DNA from: Adiantum capillus-veneris
Taxonomy: Eukaryota; Streptophyta; Polypodiopsida; Polypodiales; Pteridaceae
Assembly: GCA_014529385.2 (NCBI GenBank)
Contig: CM043944.1
Coordinates: 180,179,240-180,239,239 of the forward strand
Direction of reading: 5' to 3'
DNA: 60,000 nucleotides
Shown here: one piece after another, positions 9,690 to 19,049 of the stretch
Position numbering within the stretch: the first letter of the stretch is position 1
Layout of the letters: each line of letters starts with the position of its first letter
Translations under genes and position numbers: made by a program
The notes under the pieces: generated by a model
Seen by the model: the letters and a program-made list of their open reading frames with translations, nothing else
Database searches by the model: none
What the model was told of the DNA's origin: nothing

Positions 9690-10800
9690 GAAATTAGGTG
9701 TGGGACTATCCTTTTATGTCTGTGTATTTTGCAAAAAATCCTGTGAGGCAATATAGCCTCTACAATCTTGACACATTCTTTGCAACCCCCTCAAGGAGTG
9801 GTGTAAACTACAATACAGTCCCCAATAGTGAAGGTGGACCCTTTGCCAAGAGACATGAGGTTCGCTACCAACCATGTGGCCTCGCTGTGTGCTGACAATA
9901 GGGTTTCATGTAAGTGTGTGCCTCAAAATTCTCCTCGATGCATGTGGGTTGGCGTTGCTCAAGGATAGTTCATAGCTACTCCCAAGACTAACGCATCTCT
10001 TTCTTAGGCACTTTGTGCAACTACATGAAAATCTAGCAAGTGAAAGGGCTCCATGGGCATGAATCCGTGAAGCAACAACTCTTGCTAGGGCTTCTCTCTT
10101 GGAAGTAAACCTTTGACAATAAGATTCCCAAGGAGGAATCTACTCTGTCGTGCTGGGTCGATGATCCCCAACACTCCGAAAGAGCAAGGTAAAGTGATGA
10201 TGACCTTCCAAGAGACTTTGGCCAAAGTAGAGTATGTGTTTTTCCTTGAACGTAGAAAATTCTTGATCAACCTCTCTTGTTGGCTGATGCAAGAACTCTA
10301 GAAAATCCAGCAAGACATAAGGTACCACATAGTAGCAAGAAGCACATGGTTCGCACTTCAGCAAGAGAAAGCCATGCCAAACTCCAATGAAGCAATTTCT
10401 CGTTGATAGAAAGTAGGAGAGAAAAAATTTGTTGCTTTGACAACAAAACCAAGCCAACATGACAACCCAAGTATCATACTTGTATTCCTAGGGGGTCCAC
10501 CTAAAGCCCTCTCCAGGAGAGCAATCAAACATGGGAGCACTACCTACCTAGAAAGCCATTGTCTTTCGCTAGTTAATCAAGGCTCTAGACGCACAAGAAA
10601 AACACCTCAAGAGAGTTCTCACACCCGCCGTGCATGTTGGCGTCCAAGCCCTCCAAAGACAAGCCTAAGTTATTAGCAAACTCAATGTCCAAATGCTTAT
10701 CTCTCGGATTAGGTAGCCACAGTCCAAGCAAACCAACCTCCCATGAGGTAAAAAATTTTCTCATCACCTCAGCAAGAGGGTAGCCGTGTCATTGTGACCA
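9690..10800 (-). pseudogene. LINE-type reverse transcriptase relic
   Basis: Reading the minus strand from about 10790, pieces of a non-LTR retrotransposon RT appear across frames. HGYPLAEV stands where LINEs have QGCPLAP. IEFANNLGLSLEG (near 10680) stands where they have the catalytic F/Y-A-D-D. The thumb-like segment is SANHVLLATMWYLMSCWIF. Then come LAKVSWKVIITLP, LGIIDPARQSRFLLGNLIVK and GLLPREKP (10085-10270), matching the conserved C-terminal block of plant LINE ORF2. Many stops and frameshifts are present, and both catalytic Asp residues are Asn. The lower part (9690-10080) is unassigned tail. N-terminal endonuclease sequence was not found. Confidence 0.7.
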
Positions 10801-11127
10801 TGGGAGCATGAAACAATCCTTTCTTTCTCCTACCAACAACACTTGACTGGTGCACATCGGGAGCTAACACCCCTCTTCTCTTCAGTACTAGGGAGTAAAG
10901 CATAAATTATTGAAGCCATCATTAAACTAGAGTCAAACAATTCTCAAATTGGCACCTACAAGTTTAAAATAGGTACAATCCATATCAAACAATTTCAGAT
11001 AATATTTTCTCAAAAGGTATCTAAATACAAAGCAAACAAAAAGGTCATTTAGGGTTTCTTTCAGATAGTTGAACTTTGAGGACAACTGGTTTGTCCTTCT
11101 ACATCAATCTGATTGTTTGGTTCTAGA
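10801..11127. other. No recognisable feature
   Basis: AT-rich sequence between the LINE relic and a protease scrap. No coherent frame was seen. Confidence 0.3.
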
Positions 11128-11235
11128 TCTGTCGTGCCAAGGCATGCCCAAGAGAGCAATTTAGTAGCCCAACTTCATGATGTGAAAATCAGCTTTTCCT
11201 TGGTACCCTTCGATGGTCACTAGAAGAGTGGGTAA
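11128..11235 (-). pseudogene. Ty3 protease fragment
   Basis: The minus strand reads LVTIEGYQGKADFHIMKLGY, a stop, then ALLGMPWHDR. This matches the C-terminal half of Ty3 retropepsins (the I-L-G-M-x-W block). It is an isolated fragment of about 36 codons. Which element it came from is unclear. Confidence 0.55.
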
Positions 11236-12626
11236 CTGGGTCAAAGAATATTAAGACTTTCAAGCCATTGATTTTTCTATTATTCTTTGCATTCATTTAA
11301 ACTTTCCATATTTATGTTGTAAATATTAGGTACAAGTCCAATGGTAGGTCTAACTCTCTTAGCGGGAGATGGTCTTGCTGGTCAATCTACTCTTCAAGAT
11401 GGAGGTTTCTCTAAGGATGTCTTGGCTTTTTGAGGACAAGTATTGTATGTATACCCTATCTGAAAACATTCAAAGCATCAACCTTCTTGCACCCCCCAGT
11501 GCAAAAGAGAGAAGGATTGAGCATATGAAGCAAGGCGGTGCCGCCTTCCCAAAAATACCAAATTAGGGTACCAGATGGACCAATAAGGTGGCAATTTCCC
11601 ATATTGAAAACCCCCCTATAAAAGTCAAATTAGGGCTTTTGTTTTGGGCTGTTTGAAGCCTGCAGAGTGGAGCTCTCTGGCACAGGAGTGTGCCTGACAA
11701 ATCCCTTTGTATTTTCTTATGAAAATGGCCATGGTGATGGCAGTGTAAGCCTGAGTACGTGTTTTGTGAAGTGCAATCGAGCCACTGTGGCCCCGTCTTG
11801 TTGTTGTTTACCCTTCCCCCCTTCTCTCTCCCCTGCTTTCATGTTTCCTCTTGGTGCCGACAGTGTGGATGTGTGTGCCCCCCGACCGATGGTGTTTTGT
11901 GTGAGAGAGTGAGATTGAGCTGCTGTGAGCATTGGGAAGGCGGAAGTGGGAAAAACACCAAGCATATAATATACCTGCCTCTCTATAGCCCAGGATCAAC
12001 CCGCACTCCTACCCACACAGAATCACACACACTATCACATATTCTGCAAACGACTATTGCATACACCCAGCCTCAGACAACCCATACGCCCATACCCAAC
12101 CACTCGACGACATACATAAATACTTGCAGGAACTTTGACAATCATCAATTGGCAATACAAACCCGGATCCTCAAGACATCCAAGGCAACCCGCACATATG
12201 ACAAGCTTGATTTTTGGCTAGCAGATATCGTCTTACATGCATACCATTCAGGCAAAATAATACAGTAGTGAAAAGAGATCGAAACTATTTAAGGCAACAC
12301 TGTAAACAATTGGATTATTGCTTTTTTCTTTCCCATGCATGTAGCACTATTCCCTGCATGTACATGGATAGGACAATCCGCATCTAGTTTCTTTGACTCG
12401 TGACAGCTTGCGTACAAAAGTAGCACAGTCCGCTGATCTTTCCTCGTAGCATGTGGCCTTCAAACTGGCTCACGAGCTCCCCCAATACCTTCAATGACGG
12501 AATTCTTCTGCAGCTTTCAATCAAGGCAGCTCCTGGCACTCCTTTGTTTGATGGTTGCATCCCTCCCTTCTAGTTTGCACACCTTTGTGGCCTTCCTTCC
12601 ACCTTCTATTGCTTCAATCTTTTGTG
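11236..12626. other. Unassigned sequence downstream of element B gag
   Basis: No conserved domain was recognised on either strand. The stretch 11640-12010 has less AT and long pyrimidine/purine runs, with open but protein-unlike frames. The part next to 12626 follows the gag and may be the remains of its 3' end. No zinc knuckle, protease or RT of element B is visible. Confidence 0.4.
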
Positions 12627-13571
12627 TTAGAGATTCTCATTCCTAAGCCCTCTGATGAAGCATAGGATCTGACATTCTGGCGTGGGTAACTCTTGGGTAG
12701 GACATCTAGCAACATATTGCTTGAAACGCAGTATTGCATGTCGCAATGTTTCTGTTTTGCCTTGTTTAAATTCCTGAATCTTAGGAAGGGTGTTATGTTT
12801 TATGCCCCTCTTGGAGAATTCTTGAACAAATTCATCCAACATTTTCTCAATGGTTGTGAACTCTCTCCGGTTCAATAGTTAAAACCATGCTTGTGCATTG
12901 TCCTCCAATGTAAGTCCAAAACCCTCATACTGCGTGTGGAAGTCCTCTACTTGTTCTGCTCGTAGGACTTGCTTGAAAGCCGAGACATGGGCGTATGGGT
13001 CTCCTATGCCATTTTAATTTCTATTTACCCATTTTCTTAGCTGAGATGGTCTTATACTTTGGGGTGCAAAGTATAGAACCATACTCCTCTCTGGTATTGT
13101 TTCATCTCTCGTTATCGCTCTAGGAGGAAATCCAGGTGGTGGTCCCCTCTTTGGAATTCTCTTAGAGGTTCCTGTGTTTGATGGATGTATCTGAGGTCCT
13201 CCTTCATTGACCAAATATCCACTCATCTCTAATTTGGTTCGCGGATTTGTCCTTTCTACAGCTCTATATTCTCGTCCATACTTGTCAACAAATAAAGATG
13301 TCCATTGTCGGTCGACCTCGTATGTATAGACATATAAGAGCTTGTACTCTGTCAACTCATTTGGGTAAAGCTCTACGCAACTGTAAAGGTTGAATTGATT
13401 TCCATTAATATACCTATATAGTCCTTCACTTTCATGGTTATACGTCCAAACTCTTTCCAGAAAATTGGTCTTTATGTACTGTAGGTTTGGAAGATCTATT
13501 CTGGGCGGGTGCTCATCTATCCCTGCAATCCATGTGCTTGTATAAGCTGAGTCTAAGTCTGATGTAGACAT
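12627..13571 (-). pseudogene. Element B gag with N-terminal extension
   Basis: The minus strand reads from ATG at 13571. The first 185 codons are an unfamiliar N-terminal region (MSTSDLDSAYTSTWIAGI, rich in Tyr and Asn, ending in a Pro/Arg stretch GPPPGFPPRAI). After an in-frame TAA near 13012 the frame continues into a capsid-like block, DPYAHVSAFKQVLRAEQVED, TLEDNAQAWF, a TAA near 12879, then EKMLDEFVQEFSKRGIKHNT and FKQYVARCP, typical of Ty3 gag. It is about 315 codons with two stops shared by both arms. No pol follows, so the element was non-autonomous or is truncated. It sits downstream of a 3 kb leader and tRNA-Asp primer site. Confidence 0.75.
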
Positions 13572-13599
13572 GACTTCTAGGCTTTACAGCTCTAGCTTG

Positions 13600-15960
13600 C
13601 TGTAGTAATGCCTCTCTCAGTGTGTTCAAGTGTTTTGGTCAGGGAAAATCCAAAACTATGTCCAAAACCATGAGTGTTTTCTCACAATTCTCTCAAATTG
13701 TCGGTTTTAAACCCCTGACTTCCGGATGCATTTTGAGGCCTTAAACAACGTTCTTTTCATAACTGACCAAAATGTATTAAGTTGGCAACCATTTTGGTCA
13801 ATTTACTCTAAGATCTGTAATGCTGCTCTCAAGCTACGTTTTGATAAAAAAAGTTTTGGAATCGGAGTCCGTATGTGAAAGTTATGACCAAAACAGTGAG
13901 ATGTAATTTGGAAAGTTTCTCTATCTGATGTTTTTGCAAGTGGTCAATTTGAGCCCAAAATTGGTGTGTGCACTCCTTAGGCAATGATAAACCTAGTGGT
14001 ATACTTGGTTTCAAAAAAATTCTCAAAAAATTTCCTGACTTGTCTATCGCGATAGACTCACCAAGTACCCCTTGCAGATGTCCAAATGCACTCAAACTTT
14101 GTGTACAGGGTATAATGGGCCTTCTGAACCCAAATATGAAGTCAGATTTGAATTTTGATTTTTCTACAGTGAATTCCTGAGTCTATCGCGATAGAATCAC
14201 CAGAGTGTTACTGGGATACAGTTTTTCAACTGTTTTCACAGATTTGAGTTCCCCCTTCTCTTGAGATACTACTCACCAAGTTTCAACCAATTTGGAATAC
14301 TTTTCCTTTGTCACTTTCTTCAAACAACAGCCTCTTTTCTGATCTTATGAAGTAATCCTCTTAGATGCACTTACAATACTCCAAATTCACTCAAATTTTA
14401 ACCATAGGCTCACAACAACATGTAGAACAAGGCTATAAGGTCAGTTTTCAAAAATTTCAATTTCTGGGAAAAAGCCTCAGTCTATCGTGATAGACTCAGT
14501 AGACTCTTCAGTTTTGAAAATTTCCCAGATTTCTCTTTACCACTTTCCCTATGCTGTGTACACCTTGCTCACCAATTTCCACTTGTTTTGGACTTTTTCT
14601 TAGGTCTCTAACTCCAACTCTAGAATTCTGAGTTTAGAAAGAGACTTAGGATGACTTCCCAATGTCCAAAATCCACCAAATTTTGTGTGTAACCTCCTGA
14701 GAGGCTAAACAAGCTATGCTCCAGAGGGTTTTGAAAATTTCAATTTCTTTGGCCCTGCTTTGAGTCTATCGTGATAGACTCAGCAAGTACCCCTTTTATA
14801 GGTCAAACTTGAACTTTGACTATACCACTGTGTTCCAACACCTCTCCTTATTCCTCCTGCCAATTTTCAAGTGGTTTGGATTTTACTTTGTCAGTTAGAC
14901 CAGATTTGGTGTTTTCTACAAGCTGAATCCTCTCAAATGGTCTTAGACCCACTTTCTGATGTCCAAATGACTTCAAAAATTTTATGTGTCCTTGATAGCA
15001 CCTTTCCAAGCTATGTCACATAGGTTTTTGAAAAATTCAATTTCTATCATTGGGTTCTTTATCTATCGCGATAGACTCACCAAGTATGCTAAAATGAAAC
15101 TTTTTTCAAATTTTCTCTTCACAGATGTGTTCCCTACCCTCTGTAGATCATGTATACCAAGTTTCACAAGGTTTGAAAATTTGGTCAAGTCCCTTTACCC
15201 AATTTGTCTCTGAAGTCTGACTCAAAACACTAGACTTGAGGTTTAGTGGTCAAGCAGGTGTCCAAGTACACTCATTTTTTCGGACCAGCCTTGTATTGAT
15301 GTGTTTTACCTGTGGTATGAGGGGTTTTGCCTGATTGTGAGTCTATCTCCAATTCACCAGTCTATCGCACTTTCTGATGTCCAAATGACTTCAAAATTTT
15401 TATGTGTCCTTGATAGCACCTTTCCAAGCTATGTCACACGGGTTTTTGAAAAATTCAATTTCTATCATTGGGTTCTTTGTCTATCGCGATAGACTCACCA
15501 AGTATGCTAAAATGAAACTGTTTTCAAATTTTCTCTACACATATGTGTTCCCTACCCTCTATAGATCATGTATACCAAGTTTCACAAGGTTTGGAAATTT
15601 GGTCAAGTCCCTTTACCCAATTGTCTCTGAAGTCTGACTCAAAACACGAGACTTGAGGTTTAGTGGTCAAGCAGGTGTCCAAGTACACTCATTTTTTTCG
15701 GAGCAGCCTTGTATTGATGTGTTTTACCTGTGGTATGAGGGGTTTTGCCTGATTGTGATTCTATCTCCAATTCACCAGTCTATCACGATAGACTAAGCAG
15801 AGAGCCACTGGGAAGTGATTTTTTTCTTTGTTTCTGAACAGTTTGGTTCCCAATTCCCTTAGAAGCCTATCCCCAAAGTTTCATTCAATTTGGACTTCTT
15901 TTCCTTTGGATTCAAGCATTTCACAGTTCACTTCCTTACACTCAGAAAAAGCAAATTACC
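13600..15960. repeat. Leader array of ~300-bp monomers with TCTATCGCGATAGA
   Basis: Palindromes start at 14043, 14182, 14481, 14765, 15062, 15361 (half only), 15480 and 15779. Most spacings are 284-299 bases. Between them, degenerate monomers share phrases such as AATTTCAATTTCT and (on the other strand) GACATC, CATTTGG and CTTGGTGAGTCTATC. Five palindromes in this arm (one of them in the LTR) keep the TCGCGA core, two have TCGTGA and one TCACGA. Bases of about 14941-15360 and 15360-15790 are a recent 418-bp duplication. The array lies between the primer site and gag of element B, that is, in its 5' leader. Confidence 0.8.
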
Positions 15961-16677
15961 ACTTAGATACACAAGCACTGATGCAAATGCTTTGAAATTT
16001 CAAATACAAGCTGTAGAGCATATGCAAAACAAGGTCTTGAGGTCAAACTTTTTTTGTTGAAAATTACAGATTTGGTTTCAGATTTTTGTTTTTTTGGGTT
16101 TTTAGAGTTTTTTTATTATTATTATTGGACCAAATCTCTGTTTTCCCCCCCCACCTTAAGGTCTCCAATGCAAAAACAAGCACTCAAATCGGCTTTCAAC
16201 CGACCATTTTAGAGCACTTTTACCATAATCAGCACAATTTCGCCTTTTGTGTTTTCAAGCACATTTTCATGTCAAAATTGCTCTAGATCAACATCAGATG
16301 TCCTACACTACCGAAAGTCCTACTTTGGATGGTTGAATGGTTGTTTTTGCTTTCTAGCAAGCAAACAGCCTCCTGCTTACCTTTTGCGTTTTTCTTTGCA
16401 TTTTTTTTTTCTTTCAAGTTCTTCACAACCATAAGTCAGAACCAAATACACGAACTATAGAACCTAATCTAAACACACAACAAAATGATATAACCATACC
16501 TCAACCTCATGGTGGACCACCTCGGCGAGACGCAGGCTCCGGCTATCCCTCAATCAAGAGATCTGCTCTCTGACTTCCCACTAAGAAGGCAAAGGGTGAC
16601 AACACTCTAGAAAACTCTAGAGAAATGCTATACTATCAAACACGAGTGATGCGGTCTACGCTAGTTTAGGCGCTTCT
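15961..16677 (-). other. Element B leader, proximal part
   Basis: Non-coding sequence between the primer site and the palindrome array, reading on the minus strand. It has T-rich runs on the plus strand (16085-16130 and 16400-16411) and a run of eight C at about 16145, which is six in the right arm. Short open frames have no protein character. Confidence 0.5.
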
Positions 16678-16695
16678 TCCCCGGCAACGGTGCCA
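16678..16695 (-). promoter_or_regulatory. tRNA-Asp primer-binding site of element B
   Basis: The minus strand reads TGGCACCGTTGCCGGGGA. The primer site of plant Athila/Tat-type Ty3 elements, complementary to the tRNA-Asp 3' end, is TGGCGCCGTTGCCGGGGA, so only one base differs. It lies one base inside the LTR end, as expected, and fixes the orientation of element B. Confidence 0.85.
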
Positions 16696-16696
16696 A

Positions 16697-17680
16697 TGTT
16701 AGCGGGTACGCCGCGATGGACGATGGAGCACAGCAAGAACACAGACCAACAAACTGTCAATCCGAGGACGTAGCTGACCCGATTAGGGCATGGAGGCAAT
16801 CTCTGGGTTGTCAACCCTGAGCTAGACACGAACAACACTCTACAGTCACTAATCCTACCACAACACTACCATAAAGCAAAGAAACAGACAACGCATCCTA
16901 CGAAACACTACAAGCTCGAAACAGTCTCAAATCATATCGGAATGACTCGAAATCGGAGGGCAAGACTCACAAGGACATATCCTATATGGCCAAACACCTA
17001 AACCTTGAAAACCATAACTGTAAGACCTCTAATCGCTATCGCGATAGACTCAAAACATCAATTTCAAAAGTGTCCGAAACTGATCTACAAAGACATCAAC
17101 ACGAAGAGCTTCTCGCCCTGATTCTAATGACTACTTGATCATTCAGAACAGATGTCGTTTGAGGTACTTATGACCAAATATAGCTCGTAGCAGGTGGGCT
17201 CGCGATGTGGTCCTCGGCTTGCATTGCTTGCGTTGACACGGAGAGCTCCTCGATGCTAACTCGCTCCTACTCTCATATCTGCAATGTGATTAGTGTGTGT
17301 GACGGTGTGTGTGCGGGAAGCTCACTACCATGTGCTGCAAAACCCACGACTGTATATTAATTGAGATAACGTAATGTGTTTTTTACAAAGACTTAGGTTT
17401 TAGCTTATATACAAAGCCTTCAAACCTAATGTCCGGCAAATGACCTGAATTGTCCCTAGGCTTCTACAGAGCTTAATTACAAGAAACTGAGTTGGCTTTA
17501 CTCATTATACAAGCATCTGCGGCCAAAATACAAGTGCCGATTTATAATATGAGGTTCCCGTAAACAAAACAAAAGTGGCCGTAATGGCTCAAAATAATAA
17601 TAACGGGATACTCGATGACGTCCATGAACTCGTATCTTCATGTTGCAGCATCCATCTTCATCTTCATTACTTCATCACCA
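16697..17680 (-). repeat. 5' LTR of element B (outer end uncertain)
   Basis: The inner end reads CTAACA on the minus strand, one base from the primer site. A TATATAAG box lies at 17404-17411. One palindrome of the leader type is inside it at 17035-17048. The part from about 17290 inward is recognisably related to the LTR at 41781-42715 (shared GCAGATATGA-like, ACGAGCTAT and TAAGT...TCAAA phrases). The outer TG end was not found; 17680 is an estimate. Confidence 0.65.
17404..17411 (-). promoter_or_regulatory. TATA box of element B LTR
   Basis: The minus strand reads TATATAAG within GTATATAAGC, at a position matching TATATAAG in the related LTR at 42002-42009. It would set the start of the element transcript. 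The equivalent site in the right arm is destroyed (GTAAAAGC followed by an expanded A run). Confidence 0.6.
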
Positions 17681-17690
17681 TCTTCATGTG

Positions 17691-17767
17691 GAATCTTTAT
17701 AGAATCTTTGACGAATCTTTAATGGAATCTTTATGAAAACGTTGTTGAAAGGGCGTCCTTTCAACAA
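17691..17767. repeat. GAATCTTT direct repeats next to an 11-bp hairpin
   Basis: Four GAATCTTT copies occur in 17691-17735. They are followed by TTGTTGAAAGG, GCGT, CCTTTCAACAA (17742-17767), a perfect 11-bp stem with a 4-base loop. CATCTT-type repeats precede at 17640-17690. It lies at the presumed outer edge of the element B LTR. Function unknown. Confidence 0.6.
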
Positions 17768-17769
17768 TA

Positions 17770-18257
17770 GATAGAGAGAGATTCTATTGTAGAGCCCGCA
17801 CGGGTCAAATGGAAAGCCGCAGGCTTCCCCGAGCATAGTGTAAACTCCACCTAGATCAAAGATATGGTATTGCTCATCATCATCCATCTGTAAAGCATAT
17901 GCACACCACCCCTGCTTTGCACCTATAAATCTGTAAGCCAACCATTCCTGTAAAGCTCGATAACACCATCCTTCAAAAAACTGCATGCATGAATCATTTT
18001 CCCCACCCAAAACAAGCTTGTACACCCTACACAGCTTCCGTATCCTGTGTTCCCCAGCCATCGGCTAGAGACTCCTCCATAGTATCCATGTCTTCAAGAA
18101 AAACAACCTGCAACAATTGGCATAGCGGCGCTTGCATAGCCACTTCATCTGTAGGTGCTTCAAACGTCACTGGATCAGGCACACAACCTTGCATATCCTG
18201 TATCCTCGCCATCGCTTTAGCAATCAAAATCTGCGTCTCGTAATCAACATCAGCCAC
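17770..18257 (-). pseudogene. Unidentified ORF pair beside the axis
   Basis: Two overlapping minus-strand frames look protein-like. The first is from MADVDYETQILIAKAMARIQ at 18257 to 18027, acidic and with VFLEDMDTMEESLADGW. The second runs from about 18030 down to 17770, with SCMQFFEGW, YRALQEWLAYRFIGAKQGWC and MDDDEQYHIFDLGGVY. They could be one protein broken by a single frameshift. I do not recognise the family. The start at 18257 is only the first in-frame ATG, and the upstream sequence enters the noisy axis. It could be a host-gene remnant into which element B inserted. Confidence 0.35.
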
Positions 18258-18535
18258 CGGCTCATCAAATCCCCATCATCTTCATCAAGACATTCTCTTC
18301 AGTCAAAATATGCCCTGACCATCACCGGCACCCAGTGGATCCCACTCACACCCCCCAACCTATAAGGGCTCCCCCTGCCCCATGATTCTTTGTACGCCAT
18401 GTGCTTCAGTGCGCATCTCTCTCACTTCCATATCATCGAGACACTATCCAAAGAACATTTCCTTTCGCAAAATACAATCCAGACATAAAGACAATAAGAA
18501 GAATGTGGATCATAATAGCCGTTGTCATCCCAAAA
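18251..18535. other. Axis spacer of the inverted repeat
   Basis: About 285 bases where the two sides no longer align convincingly. Similarity does not stop cleanly. Just outside it (18536-18700 against 18090-18250) the arms still match but with many indels, so the true turn-around point may lie inside this stretch under heavy noise. No gene or RNA was recognised in it. Confidence 0.6.
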
Positions 18536-18559
18536 TCTAACGAGACTCAGAATAAGATT

Positions 18560-19030
18560 GCTAAATGCGATGGCGAGGATACAGGATATGCAAGAAGTGT
18601 GCCTGAACCAGTGACGTATGAAAGCAGGCACCTACAGATGAAGTGCTATGCAAGCGCCGCTATGCCAATTGTTGCAGGTTTTTTTTTTCTTGAAGACATG
18701 GATACTATGGAGGAGTCACTAGCCGATGGCTGGGTGAACACAGATACGGAAGCTGTGTATGGTGTACAAGCTTGTTTTGGGTGGGAAAATGATTCATGCA
18801 TGCAGTTTTTTGAAGGATGGATTATCGAGCTTTACAGGAATGGTTGGCTTACAGATTTATAGGTGCAAAGCAGGGGTGGTGTGCATATGCTTTACAGATG
18901 GATGATGATGAGCAATACCATATCTTTGATCTAGGTGGAGTTTACACTATGCTCGGGGAAGCCTGCGGCTTCCAGTTTGACCCTGTGCGGGCTCTCTACA
19001 ATAGAATCTCTCTCTATCTATTGTTTGAAA
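18560..19030 (+). pseudogene. Mirror copy of the unidentified ORF pair
   Basis: Right-arm counterpart of 17770-18257. Here the reading is broken by several single-base indels and a ten-base T run at about 18680, where the left arm has GTTGTTTTTC. The second frame survives as YRALQEWLAYRFIGAKQGWC and MDDDEQYHIFDLGGVY at 18820-18950. This is the most divergent part of the two arms. Confidence 0.35.
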
Positions 19031-19049
19031 GGACGCCCTTTCAACAACG

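Larger units (their letters stand above)
1..18250. repeat. Left arm of giant inverted repeat
   Basis: The whole stretch recurs in reverse complement at about 18536-36804. Paired landmarks have coordinate sums that drift smoothly: 36805 at 472/36333, 36802 at 5863/30939, 36798 at 8811/27987, 36795 at 13571/23224, 36793 at 16086/20707 and 36786 at 17991/18795. The arms are therefore collinear, and the right arm is about 19 bases longer through scattered small indels. By-eye identity is about 98-99 percent away from the axis. The arm is already in register at base 1, so its outer end lies outside the window. It may be a real inverted duplication or an assembly/read fold-back; see findings. Confidence 0.95.

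Noticed and set aside
11667-12268. Host gene at 11667-12268 (several overlapping open frames)
   Set aside because: The frames overlap on both strands, are rich in Cys/Pro/Thr from pyrimidine runs and have no conserved segment or splice pattern I could support.
14986-15637. Small plus-strand proteins MSLIAPFQAMSH... repeated twice
   Set aside because: They arise from the 418-bp duplication of the leader array. Frames are not kept in the other monomers, so they are not genes.
13600-15960. CRISPR-like array (short palindromic motif at regular spacing)
   Set aside because: Spacing is ~300 bases, spacers are homologous monomers, the sequence is a plant retroelement leader and no cas-like gene is present.
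16080-16130. T-rich run as a poly(A) tail of a retrocopy
   Set aside because: It is interrupted by other bases, lies inside the element B leader and has no adjacent coding fragment or target duplication.
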